NCBI RefSeq assembly: GCF_018130165.1
Contig: NZ_JAFCLZ010000015.1
Coordinates: 1 to 64,000, forward strand
Source: Bradyrhizobium sp. JYMT SZCCT0180
GTDB taxonomy: Bacteria; Pseudomonadota; Alphaproteobacteria; Rhizobiales; Xanthobacteraceae
Reading direction: 5' to 3'
DNA: 64,000 bases
Part shown: positions 52,023 to 60,172 of the stretch, in pieces
Position numbering within the stretch: the first letter of the stretch is position 1
Layout of the letters: every line of letters starts with the position of its first letter
Notes under the pieces: model-generated
What the model was told of the DNA's origin: nothing
Databases searched by the model: none
The model's input: only the letters and a program-made list of their open reading frames with translations
Made by a program: the position numbers and the translations under genes

Positions 52023-52244
52023 ATGGCCGACGTCACCCTGGGCACGCTCCTCATCCTGTTCCTGCCGTTTCTGTTGTCGCTCGTCGGGCAGGGCGGAATG
52101 GCGAAGATGCTCACGCTGGTGACGAGCATTCTGGCGCTGCTGCTCAGCGTCAAGGAATACGGCGCCGTGCTTCCCTGGATCACCGGCATGGCGATCGCCC
52201 TGATTTCGGTGTGGGAAAGAATCCGGCAGCGCCGGATGGCGTGA
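52023..52244 (+). CDS. Small membrane protein
   Basis: 73 aa with two to three hydrophobic helices ('LGTLLILFLPFLLSLVG', 'LTLVTSILALLLSVK', 'LPWITGMAIALISVWERI') and a basic end. Weak SD. A transcription unit with the preceding small gene is possible (28 nt apart). Confidence 0.7.
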   Translation: MADVTLGTLLILFLPFLLSLVGQGGMAKMLTLVTSILALLLSVKEYGAVLPWITGMAIALISVWERIRQRRMA

Positions 52245-52311
52245 GCGGTCGGCTCGAAAGCTTCTGAACTTCTGAATCGAACGTCTTGGCCCTATTGCTC
52301 TCGCCCCGGGC

Positions 52312-52746
52312 TTGCGGAACAATGCCGCCAGCGATGGAGGAAGAGATGGGAGCAGCGTTCGCCGTAGCGCCAGACGTGCCGTGCTGAAGACCGTCTTGCT
52401 TGGCACGCTTGTGAGCGCCTGCTGTGTTGCGGCGGCCTTTGCACAATCCGGCAATGCCGGCGGCACCATCGGCAATGATGAAAAGGCGCTCTCCGGCACC
52501 AGACAGCAATTGCAGTCGGCGGCACCGGACCAGGACCGCAATTCATGCGTCGTCGCCGATCCGACCGGAACGCCGCTCAACATCCGGACGTCACCGAACG
52601 GAAAAATCGTCGGCAAGATCGCCAACGGCGAGCGCATCCGGATTTCCGACCAGACAACCGAAGACGGAAAGCAGTGGGCCTACATTTCGAACGCCGCTTC
52701 CCGGCCGATGGGGTGGGTGTTTCGAAAATTTCTCGTGTGTAGGTGA
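52312..52746 (+). CDS. Exported SH3-domain protein
   Basis: 144 aa if read from TTG 52312. A basic head, signal hydrophobic core (about residues 26-43, ends AFAQ) and a C-terminal bacterial SH3 domain (about 75-144: 'CVVADPTGTPLNIRTSPNGKIVGKIANGERIRI'). SH3b domains bind cell-wall or metal-linked ligands. The start is uncertain: an in-frame GTG at 52381 would begin right at the signal sequence but has no SD; an out-of-frame mini-ORF from ATG 52347 overlaps it. Confidence 0.75.
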   Translation: MRNNAASDGGRDGSSVRRSARRAVLKTVLLGTLVSACCVAAAFAQSGNAGGTIGNDEKALSGTRQQLQSAAPDQDRNSCVVADPTGTPLNIRTSPNGKIVGKIANGERIRISDQTTEDGKQWAYISNAASRPMGWVFRKFLVCR

Positions 52747-52786
52747 ATTGCTCCCATCGCGAGTTGCCGCAATCCCGCACCCCCAA

Positions 52787-52820
52787 CAAAAAGGCGCGGC
52801 AGGATGGCTCCCGCCGCGCC
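52787..52820 (-). terminator. Strong Rho-independent terminator, minus strand
   Basis: On the minus strand: GGCGCGGC, 12-nt loop, GCCGCGCC, then TTTTTG. Not a plus-strand terminator (no T-run in that direction). It ends the small transcript described at 52787-52959. Confidence 0.92.
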
Positions 52821-52885
52821 CCAACTATTGAACTCGCTGGTCCAGGGCTGAGAGCGCCCCGTGCCAAGCCTCTAAGCGCGAGAGC

Positions 52886-52930
52886 CTAGCGGGCGATCCC
52901 AGCGAGGTGACAGCGCTTGGTAAGAGACAC
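52886..52930 (-). CDS. 14-aa micropeptide ORF with extended SD
   Basis: GTG start, peptide MSLTKRCHLAGIAR, TAG stop. SD GGAGG is 7 nt from the GTG, an ideal distance, embedded in 'AAAGGAGGTGATCC'. Basic peptide with one Cys and one His. Too short for standard gene finders. It could be a leader peptide or just a ribosome-loading signal. Confidence 0.55.
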   Translation of the reverse strand: MSLTKRCHLAGIAR

Positions 52931-52965
52931 TGGATCACCTCCTTTCGTTGGTTTGTGGAGATAAG

Positions 52966-52994
52966 AGTATAGGCAGCGAATCTGTCGCTGTTAA
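52966..52994 (-). promoter_or_regulatory. Sigma-70-like promoter with dyad in spacer
   Basis: Minus strand TTAACA (52989-52994), 17-nt spacer, TATACT (52966-52971). A perfect inverted repeat CAGCGA-atctg-TCGCTG (plus strand 52974-52990) fills the spacer and could be an operator. It drives the small transcript ending at 52787. Confidence 0.7.
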
Positions 52995-53148
52995 GGGGCT
53001 GGGCGGCGCGGATTCCGGCCGGAACCGGGCCGATTCGTGAGGCAACCGGGTCGCGTTTGGCGGTTTCCTGCCGGTTTCCCGGCAGTTGATCGACGGTTCC
53101 CGGGGTGGTTGAGGCCGCCCGCATGGCGTGTTAGGTGATCGCGCAGAC

Positions 53149-53222
53149 GCGGGTGTAGCTCAATGGTAGAGCAGCAGCCTTCCAAGCTGAATACGAGGGT
53201 TCGATTCCCTTCACCCGCTCCA
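53149..53222 (+). tRNA. tRNA-Gly(TCC)
   Basis: 74 nt with encoded CCA. Acceptor GCGGGTG/CACCCGC, D-arm TAGCTCAATGGTAGAGCA, anticodon loop CTTCCAA (TCC), T-arm GGGTTCGATTCCC. Confidence 0.97.
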
Positions 53223-53301
53223 TTCAAATTCTGTCCAGCCCGAAACATAGGTAGTGGCGCCGATCGAATCCCGCGGTCGGGTGGATGAACGTGGATCAGG
53301 C

Positions 53302-53721
53302 ATGAAGAAGATGACACCTGCCGCCAGCCCCGAGGCGTATGTCGTCGCGCTCTCCGGCTGGCGCCGCGAGTGTGTTGAATCCCTGCGGGCGGCGGTTCGC
53401 GCTGTTTCGGCGCTGGAAGAAGTCGTGAAATGGGGCCACCTCGTCTATCTGGCCAATGGACCGGCTCTGCTGATCCGCGCCGAGGAGGAGCGGGTGCTGT
53501 TCGGCTTCTGGAGAGGCCAGCGACTGAGTGACATCGAGCCTCGCCTCAAGAAGGCCGGCAAATACGAGATGGCCACGCTGGAACTGCGGGAGGGAATGTC
53601 CATCAAGCCATCGATGGCGCGTCGCCTGGCTCGGGAGGCCGTCGCGCTCAACCAGACGCTTGGCAATCCGGTGCACGCGGCAAAGCCGGCTTCGAAGAAA
53701 GGCAACAGGCGGCAGGTCTGA
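53302..53721 (+). CDS. DUF1801 protein
   Basis: 139 aa from ATG 53302. 'LRAAVRAVSALEEVVKWGHLVYLANGPALLIRAEEERVLFGFWRG' fits the DUF1801 (YdhG-like) alpha/beta fold. A Lys-rich C-terminus follows. The stop codon overlaps the next start (TGATG), so it is coupled to the DUF454 gene. Confidence 0.88.
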   Translation: MKKMTPAASPEAYVVALSGWRRECVESLRAAVRAVSALEEVVKWGHLVYLANGPALLIRAEEERVLFGFWRGQRLSDIEPRLKKAGKYEMATLELREGMSIKPSMARRLAREAVALNQTLGNPVHAAKPASKKGNRRQV

Positions 53722-54098
53722 TGCGCATCATCTACTTTTGCCTGGGCTGGGTGATGGTCGCGCTCGGCGTGATCGGCCTTGTGATGCCGCTGATGCCGGG
53801 GGCGGTTTTCCTGATCGTGGCGGCGTGGTGCTTCGCGCGCTCCTCGCCCCGTTTCGAGGCCTGGCTCCTCGGGCATCCGACATTGGGCAAACCGCTGCGT
53901 GACTGGCGCGCCGCCGGAGCCATCCCGCGCCCGGCCAAGATCATGGCTTGCGCGGGGATGACGTTCGGTTTCGCTGTCTTCTGCTACACTTTTGCGCCGT
54001 CGGTGCCGCTCGCCCTGGCCGTGGCAGCGGGTTTTTTGGCTTGCGCCGCCTACGTCGTCTCGCGTCCCGCGGTGGCCCGGCAGGACACTTCGATCTAG
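53721..54098 (+). CDS. DUF454 inner-membrane protein
   Basis: 125 aa, YbaN-like. Helices 'YFCLGWVMVALGVIGLVMPLMPG' and two more near the C-terminus; the conserved 'FARSSPRFEAWLLGHPTLGKPLRDWRAAGAI' loop is diagnostic. Function unknown. Overlaps the upstream stop by 1 nt. Confidence 0.92.
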   Translation: MRIIYFCLGWVMVALGVIGLVMPLMPGAVFLIVAAWCFARSSPRFEAWLLGHPTLGKPLRDWRAAGAIPRPAKIMACAGMTFGFAVFCYTFAPSVPLALAVAAGFLACAAYVVSRPAVARQDTSI

Positions 54099-54218
54099 CG
54101 ATCGCCGCCACGAGTACGATGGCGTCCGCATGCCAGTCCTGATCCGGGCAGCCTTGTGCAGCCGGCCATCTCGAACGATGCTCGCGAGAGTCCGCAGCGC
54201 CTCATCAGGAAACCCACC

Positions 54219-55412
54219 ATGCCCGTCGACGCCAAAACCGCCACCGACCGTCTCATGCGCTTCCTCGCCGTCGAGGGCGTGACCGGAAAGGAGGCCGCGA
54301 TCGGACGCGAGCTCAGCGCGGCGCTGCAGGAAAGTGGCGTGCCGGCGAGCGCGATCCGCCTCGACGACGCCAACACCCGCATTCCCGTGCCGACGGAGAC
54401 CGGCAACCTCATTGTCGATCTGCCCGGCCGCGGCGCGATGCACAACCAGCCGCGGATCATGTTCATGACCCACATGGACACCGTGCCGCTATGCGCCGGC
54501 GCCAAACCAAAACTGGCGGGGCGCAAGATCGTCAATGACGCGAAGACCGCGCTCGGCGGCGACAACCGCGCCGGCTGCGGCGTTCTCGTCACGCTGGCGG
54601 CCGAGCTAGCCAAGCAGAAGCTCGATCATCCGCCGATCACGCTGCTGTTCTGCGTCCGCGAGGAGAGCGGGCTCTATGGCGCGCGCCACGTCAAGACCGA
54701 CGAACTCGGCTCGCCGGTGATGGCCTTCAACTACGACGGCGGCTCTGCCTCCAATGTGACGATCGGCGCCGTCGGCGCGGATCGCTGGCAGGTCGAGATT
54801 TTCGGCCGCGCCTCCCACGCCGGCGTCGCACCCGAGCGCGGGATCAGTTCGACCATGATCCTGGCGCTGGCGCTCGCCGACGTGAAGGCCGGCGGCTGGT
54901 TCGGCAAGGTGGTGAAGCGCAAGCTGCAGGGCACCAGCAATGTCGGCCCCGTCACCGGCGGCGAGGGAAGGCCGGCCGGCGACGCCACCAATGTCGTCAC
55001 CGACTACGTGCACGTGCGCGGCGAAAGCCGCAGCCACGACAGCAAGTTCTTCAAGGAGATCACCAAGGCCTACAAGGCCGCGTTCGAGAAGGCCGCAAAG
55101 AGCGTGAAGAACAGCGACGGCAAATCGGGCCGCGTCAAGTTCAAGGCCGAGACCGACTATTATCCGTTCCGCATGAAAGAGAGCCTGCCCGTGGTCAAGC
55201 GCGCGATCGAGGCCGTGTCCGGCATCGGCGCAACGCCTTCCATCCGCGCCGCCAATGGCGGGCTGGACGCCAACTGGATGGTCCGCCACGGCATTCCGAC
55301 GGTGACCTTCGGCGCCGGGCAGAACGAGCCGCACACGATCGACGAATGGATCAATCTCGACGAGTACGACAAGGCGTGCGCGCTCGCCGTCCAGCTCGCG
55401 ACGATGCGGTGA
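54219..55412 (+). CDS. M20 family (PepT-like) metallopeptidase
   Basis: 397 aa from ATG 54219 (SD AGGAAA). Zinc-ligand motifs: 'FMTHMDTVPLC', 'LGGDNRAGCGVLVTLA', 'CVREESGLYGARH' and the C-terminal 'FGAGQNEPHTIDEW'. A lid/dimerisation domain is inserted at about 195-300. Predicted cytoplasmic di- or tripeptidase. Monocistronic. Confidence 0.93.
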   Translation: MPVDAKTATDRLMRFLAVEGVTGKEAAIGRELSAALQESGVPASAIRLDDANTRIPVPTETGNLIVDLPGRGAMHNQPRIMFMTHMDTVPLCAGAKPKLAGRKIVNDAKTALGGDNRAGCGVLVTLAAELAKQKLDHPPITLLFCVREESGLYGARHVKTDELGSPVMAFNYDGGSASNVTIGAVGADRWQVEIFGRASHAGVAPERGISSTMILALALADVKAGGWFGKVVKRKLQGTSNVGPVTGGEGRPAGDATNVVTDYVHVRGESRSHDSKFFKEITKAYKAAFEKAAKSVKNSDGKSGRVKFKAETDYYPFRMKESLPVVKRAIEAVSGIGATPSIRAANGGLDANWMVRHGIPTVTFGAGQNEPHTIDEWINLDEYDKACALAVQLATMR

Positions 55413-55467
55413 GCCGGGCCTGCCACTGCGGTTCAGTGAGGCACATGACAACCTTGATGCAGCCGTC

Positions 55468-55680
55468 CTAAGCCGTATGGCCGGGATCAAAATCCGACGG
55501 GGTCTTCTTTCTGCGTTGCGGGACCATTATTGCGGGATCCGGCTGTCCCGGTACCCCGCGCGGTCCAAGTTGCTCCCGCTGAATGTCGTCCTCCGATTGC
55601 CTCGGCCGGCCGTCATCGACTTGCCGCCGAATTTTTATGCTCTCGTCGTAGATTTGCCGACTGGTTTTGGTTTCCGGCAT
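55468..55680 (-). CDS. Hypothetical small charged protein
   Basis: 70 aa, very rich in Arg, Asp, Gln, Pro, probably disordered ('IYDESIKIRRQVDDGRPRQSEDDIQREQL'). No SD of note. Moderate-to-low coding support. Confidence 0.45.
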   Translation of the reverse strand: MPETKTSRQIYDESIKIRRQVDDGRPRQSEDDIQREQLGPRGVPGQPDPAIMVPQRRKKTPSDFDPGHTA

Positions 55681-55818
55681 GAGGGCACCCGTTTTTCAGC
55701 TAGCTCGCAAACTGCGCGTCGTCGGAGCCACTGATACCAATAACGTTCCCGACAGAGATTTGTTTCTACTGACGGCCCGATAGACTGCCGCGCTGACATA
55801 GATAAACCGCCTACGACC

Positions 55819-56817
55819 TCAGCCAGGCTTAGCGGTTCTGGGCGCTTTCGCAGCACGCGTGCGTCGTCGGCCGTGGTCTGTTGCCGGCCAGCGCTTGTCG
55901 CTCACGGCAGCGCGTACGACCTCGATCGCCGTCTTGCGTACCTCCAGAAAGGCCTTGGTCTGAGGCCGGTCCGCCAGCGCGATGAGCCCAAGCGAACGCG
56001 TCAGCGGCGGATCGATGATGCGCCGCGCGTAATACTTCTCCGCCGCGAGGTCGGAGAGGACGGTGGCACGGGACAGAATAGCGCATCCGAGGCCGGCCTC
56101 GAGCGCCATGCGCAGCGCCGGCAGAGAATCCACTTCGAGCGTCTCGCTTGGAATGACCTGATTGCGGAGAACCTGGGTCTGGATGATGGCGCGCGATGCC
56201 GGCATTGGCGTCAAACCAAGCACGCTTCGTTGCGGAATCGCGGAGAAGGCGATCGGACCGGTCGACCGGCCGATCAGGCCCGGATGCCCGACGAGGTAGA
56301 GATCTTCCTCCAGCAGCAACTCGACATCCAGACGGGCGTCCCGCGGCGGATTGTAGGCGAGCGCGAGATCGAGGGTGCCCGACAGGACGCGCTCGGTCAG
56401 CGCCGGTGACAGCGCCTCGACGATTGTCAGGTAGACGCCCGGAGCATTGGTTCGGACCGCCTTCATGAAATCGAGCGCGACCAGGGAGATCCCGGTATGG
56501 CTGAGGCCGAGGTAGACCGGACCGGCCGCTGCCTCATTAAAGTTCCGGACATCCTCTTCGGCCTTGCCGAGCGCCGACAAGACCGCGCTGGCGTGCTCAT
56601 AGAGCCGGCGTCCGGCTGCCGTCAGCGCGATGCCGCGCGGCCTTCGTTCGAGCAGTTTGACGCCGAGATCGTTTTCGAGCGCGGCGACGTGATGGCTGAG
56701 CGCCGACTGGGCGATGTTGAGCCTCTCCGCCGCCCGCGACAGCACGCCGGCATCGGCGATGGCGATGAAGTATCTGATCTGCCGCAATCCCAGCGCCACC
56801 GAAATCGCTCCTGCCAT
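55819..56817 (-). CDS. LysR-family transcriptional regulator
   Basis: 332 aa. N-terminal wHTH 'LRQIRYFIAIADAGVLSRAAERLNIAQSALSHHVAALENDLGVKLLER' and a periplasmic-binding-like effector domain (about 95-300). A basic C-terminal tail (about 305-332) is unusual. Divergent from the lyase/CoA-transferase unit; by LysR precedent it probably binds the 100-nt gap and controls both directions in response to a pathway acid or CoA ester. Confidence 0.95.
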   Translation of the reverse strand: MAGAISVALGLRQIRYFIAIADAGVLSRAAERLNIAQSALSHHVAALENDLGVKLLERRPRGIALTAAGRRLYEHASAVLSALGKAEEDVRNFNEAAAGPVYLGLSHTGISLVALDFMKAVRTNAPGVYLTIVEALSPALTERVLSGTLDLALAYNPPRDARLDVELLLEEDLYLVGHPGLIGRSTGPIAFSAIPQRSVLGLTPMPASRAIIQTQVLRNQVIPSETLEVDSLPALRMALEAGLGCAILSRATVLSDLAAEKYYARRIIDPPLTRSLGLIALADRPQTKAFLEVRKTAIEVVRAAVSDKRWPATDHGRRRTRAAKAPRTAKPG

Positions 56818-56918
56818 CTAGTTATTAGAACAGATTGATCGTGATATTATATTTGTCAGATGTCTTTGGGCGCAGCAAGCTCCAGCCAACAAAAGATCAC
56901 CCGGAGGAGCCGCGGCGC

Positions 56919-57875
56919 ATGGACCTGCCGAACAGCGTCGTCATCAGCGAAGAGGGGCCGCGCGAAGGCTTTCAGATCGAGCCGGGCCCGATCGCGACCG
57001 CGGACAAGATCGCGGTGATCGATGCGCTCTCCAGTTGCGGCCTGCGCCGGATTCAAATCGCCTCCTTCGTCAACGCCAAGCATGTTCCGGGCTGGGCCGA
57101 CGCCGAGGCCGTGGTCGATGGGTTCACTGCACGGCAAGGCGTCGAATACTCCGCGCTGTGGTTCAACGAGGGCGGATTGCGGCGCGCGCTCGCGTTCAGC
57201 GGGAAGCTGACCCTTGCCGGGTTCATTTCGCTGAGCGCATCGGAGGCCTTCGCCGTCCGGAATCTCAACCGCGATCGCGCCGGACAACTCGAAGCCATGC
57301 GCAAATATGTGCGGGTGCACCAGGAAGCCGGTGTGCCGATCGCCAAGATCATCGTCATGGCCGCCTTCGGCTGTAATTTCGCCGGCGACGTCTCGCCCGC
57401 AGCGGTCGTCGAGACGGTGGCGGACGGGCTTGCCGTCGCACGCGAATTCGGCGTTGAGGTGCGGGACGTTGCGCTCGCGGATTCCATGGGCTGGGCGACG
57501 CCGCGCCGGGTCGCGGCCGCGGTTGGCGCCGTTCGTGACCGCTGGCCGGACTTGCAGATCGCCCTGCATCTGCATGACACGCGCGGGCAGGGTATCGCAT
57601 GCGCCTATGAAGGATTGAGGCTCGGTGTCACCGCGTTCGACGCGGCGGTGGCGGGGCTCGGCGGCTGTCCGTTTGCCGGCCAACCCGGTGCGCCCGGCAA
57701 TATCGCCACCGAGGAACTCGCGCTGCTGTGTGACGAGATGGGCATCGCGACCGGCCTGAACATCGAGGCGCTGATCGAGGCCGGGCGTCTCGCCGAGCGG
57801 ATCGTCGGACACCGCCTGCCGAGCGCTGCGCTCCGATCGGGAACGCTCGCTGCATTCCGGGAAAGGGCCGCATGA
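56919..57875 (+). CDS. HMG-CoA lyase-like (DRE-TIM metallolyase)
   Basis: 318 aa from ATG 56919 with GGAGGAG upstream. N-terminal 'EEGPREGFQIE' supplies the catalytic Arg of the DRE motif; 'LHLHDTRGQG' gives metal-binding His; 'GLGGCPFAGQPGAPGNIATEE' matches the HMG-CoA lyase signature with its Cys. Cleaves a 3-hydroxy-3-methyl(acyl)-CoA or related 3-hydroxyacid-CoA. Stop overlaps the CoA-transferase start (ATGA). Confidence 0.93.
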   Translation: MDLPNSVVISEEGPREGFQIEPGPIATADKIAVIDALSSCGLRRIQIASFVNAKHVPGWADAEAVVDGFTARQGVEYSALWFNEGGLRRALAFSGKLTLAGFISLSASEAFAVRNLNRDRAGQLEAMRKYVRVHQEAGVPIAKIIVMAAFGCNFAGDVSPAAVVETVADGLAVAREFGVEVRDVALADSMGWATPRRVAAAVGAVRDRWPDLQIALHLHDTRGQGIACAYEGLRLGVTAFDAAVAGLGGCPFAGQPGAPGNIATEELALLCDEMGIATGLNIEALIEAGRLAERIVGHRLPSAALRSGTLAAFRERAA

Positions 57876-59089
57876 TGACGGCGTCGAGGCCGCTGGCGGG
57901 ATTGAAGGTGCTGGATTTCGGCCACACCATCATGGGTCCGTGCGCGGGCGTGCTGTTTGCCGATCTCGGCGCCGACGTCATCAAGATCGAGCCTGCCGGC
58001 GGCGATCCGACGCGGCGCCTGCCAGGCTTCGCCGCCGGATTCTTCGCGACTTACAATCGCAACAAGCGGTCGATCGCGATCGACCTGAAGCGGCCCGAAG
58101 GGCAGGCGATCGTGCATCGGCTCGTCGGGGACGCCGACGTGGTGCTGGAGAATTTCGGGCCGGGAACCATCGAGCGGCTGAAATGCAGCTGGGAGGATCT
58201 GCGCCGGATCAATCCGCGTCTGGTCTATCTTTCGATGAAGGGTTTTTTGAAAGGGCCGTACGAGAATCGGGGTGCACTCGATGAAGTCGTGCAGATGCAG
58301 TCCGGCCTCGCCTACATGACGGGTCCGCCCGGCCGGCCACTCCGCGCCGGCGCGCCCGTGATCGACATTCTCGGCGGCGCGTTTGGCGTGGTGGCTGCGC
58401 TGGCGGCGCTGCGCGAGCGCGACACCACTGGCGTCGGGCAAAAGGTCGCCAGCTCGCTGTTTGAAAGCGCGACCTTCATGCTCGGCGCCGTTGTCGTGGG
58501 CAGCGCGGTCATCGGCGGACCGATGCCGCCGATGCCGGCGCGCAAGAATGCCTGGGGTGTCTATGATGTCTTCACCGCATCCGATGGCGGTCAGGTCTTC
58601 ATCGGCTGCACCTCGGACGGTCACTGGCAGCGGTTCTGCGAAACGTTCGGCTTCGACGACTGGCGCGATGATATCAGGTTTGCGGGTAACGCCGCACGCT
58701 GCGAAGCGCGTGAGTGGATGCTCCCCGAACTGGAGCGGCGGATCGCGCGGCTGCCACTCGGCGAAATCCTGGCAAAATGCGAAGCGGCGCGGGTGGCCTA
58801 TTCGCGGGTTGGCCGGCCCGACGAACTGTCGACCGATCCGCATCTGCTCGGCAATGGCGGCTTGCTTGCAACCGCCGTTTCGGGACTAGGTGGCGGGCGG
58901 CTGGTCGGAATCCCGGCGCTGCCGGTGGAGTTCGGCGAAGCGCAGGAACGGCCCGGCCTCGATCGCCAGCCGCCGCGGATCGGCGAGCACACGGACGAAA
59001 TTCTGCGGGCCGCCGGATATTCGGAGCGCGACATTGAGGATTTGCGCTCGGCCGGCGTGCTGGGCGCGGTCGCGAACGAGCCCGCGTAA
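57872..59089 (+). CDS. CaiB/BaiF family CoA-transferase
   Basis: 405 aa. 'GLKVLDFGHTIMGPCAGVLFADLGADVIKIEPAGGDPTRRL' and 'RNKRSIAIDLKRPEGQAI' define the family; 'GALDEVVQMQSGLAYMTG' carries the expected catalytic Asp. Coupled to the lyase by ATGA. Probably loads CoA on the acid that the lyase then splits, a citramalate/itaconate- or hydroxymethylglutarate-like route; the exact substrate is inference. Confidence 0.94.
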   Translation: MMTASRPLAGLKVLDFGHTIMGPCAGVLFADLGADVIKIEPAGGDPTRRLPGFAAGFFATYNRNKRSIAIDLKRPEGQAIVHRLVGDADVVLENFGPGTIERLKCSWEDLRRINPRLVYLSMKGFLKGPYENRGALDEVVQMQSGLAYMTGPPGRPLRAGAPVIDILGGAFGVVAALAALRERDTTGVGQKVASSLFESATFMLGAVVVGSAVIGGPMPPMPARKNAWGVYDVFTASDGGQVFIGCTSDGHWQRFCETFGFDDWRDDIRFAGNAARCEAREWMLPELERRIARLPLGEILAKCEAARVAYSRVGRPDELSTDPHLLGNGGLLATAVSGLGGGRLVGIPALPVEFGEAQERPGLDRQPPRIGEHTDEILRAAGYSERDIEDLRSAGVLGAVANEPA

Positions 59090-59156
59090 AAACGAACCAG
59101 CGCGGTGGATTCAACCGCGCGTGGATAAAAATGTGATCTCAGGGAGGAGGCGGAGC

Positions 59157-60151
59157 ATGACGTCAGGCAAACTGGTGCGAGGCAAAGCCCGTACGCTCGG
59201 CGCGGCGCTGGTTACGATGGCGTTGGTCGCGACGGTACAAGTCGCCAACGCGCAGCCATATCCATCACGATCGATGACCTTCCTGGTGGGATATTCCGCG
59301 GGCGGGCAGGCCGATGCACTGGCCCGGATCATCGGCAAGCAACTCGGCGAGAACCTCAAAGTATCCGTCGTCATCGAGAACAAGACGGGTGCCAATGGCA
59401 TGATCGCGGCGCAGGCGGCCGCACGCGCCGAGCCCGATGGATACACATCCTGATGGTTACGGATGCGATGGTGACGATCGATCCGCATCTCGCCACCAGC
59501 AAACAGTTCGACCTTTCGGCAGCCTTGGAGCCAGTGATCAGCGTCACCGGGGCGCCATTGCTGCTTGCCGCCAGCATCAATCTGCCGGCCAACTCGGTGG
59601 CCGAGCTCGTCGCGCTGGCCAAGCAAAAGACCGTGGAATTAAGCTTTGGCAGTTCAGGCAGCTCCACTCCACATCGTCTCGCCGGCGAGATGTTGCAGAA
59701 GGCCGGCGGCTTCACGATGACCCATATTCCATACAAGGGGACGGCGGCTTCGGTGAACGACCTGTTGGGCGGACAGATACCGCTGGTGTTCGGCGCGTAC
59801 ACGGCGGTCGAGCCGCTGGCGGCGGCGGGCAAGATTAAGCTGCTGGGCGTTACCTCGGAGAAGCGCGACCCGCTGCTCCCCAACGTGCCTGCGATCAGCG
59901 AGACTTTCCCGGGTTACAAAATCACCAGCTACATTGGATTCATGCTGCCGAAGAACACGCCAAAGGCGGTGATCGATACCTTGAACAAGGAGGTGAATCA
60001 GGTCCTTGCGACGGACACGATGCGCGCCTGGCTGGCCAAGCAGGGCATGGCCGCGATCGGTGGTACGGCTGATGATTTCAAGCGCCAGATCGACATCGAC
60101 TATCGGGCGCGTGGCGAGCTTGTCCGGGCTCTCGGCATTGCCGCCGAGTGA
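59157..60151 (+). pseudogene. TctC-type binding protein, frameshifted
   Basis: First frame from ATG 59157 (SD GGGAGGAGG): signal peptide, 'SMTFLVGYSAGGQADALARI', 'IENKTGANGMIAAQAAARAEPDGYTS' then TGA at 59451-59453. The second frame from 59453 continues with 'VTDAMVTIDPHLATSKQF...LSFGSSGSSTPHRLAGEML' to 60151. One base is missing near 59447-59450 relative to the family (expected 'GYTLLM'). The TGA and ATG overlap (TGATG). It is the third gene of the LysR-controlled cluster. Confidence 0.85.
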
Positions 60152-60172
60152 GCTGGAAGGCAGCGGATCGCA

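Larger units (their letters stand above)
52787..52959 (-). ncRNA. Candidate small RNA / leader with ultra-strong SD
   Basis: Predicted transcript of about 170 nt from the promoter at 52966-52994 to the terminator at 52787. It contains a stretch complementary to 17 nt of the 16S rRNA 3' end ('CTGGATCACCTCCTTTC' reads on the plus strand at 52930-52946), i.e. a Shine-Dalgarno far longer than normal. It encodes the 14-aa ORF 52886-52930. The SD (GAGGTGA, plus-strand 52935-52941) can pair perfectly with TCACCTC inside the ORF (plus-strand 52904-52910), so it may switch between ribosome binding and self-closure. Function is unknown to me. Confidence 0.65.

Noticed and set aside
52930..52946. Fragment of a 16S rRNA gene
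   Set aside because: The identity to the 16S 3' end is limited to 17 nt; flanking bases do not resemble 16S. It is better explained as a very long Shine-Dalgarno on the minus strand.
52825..53124. 99-aa minus-strand ORF across the small transcript
   Set aside because: Reads through the promoter and SD in a different frame with no SD of its own.
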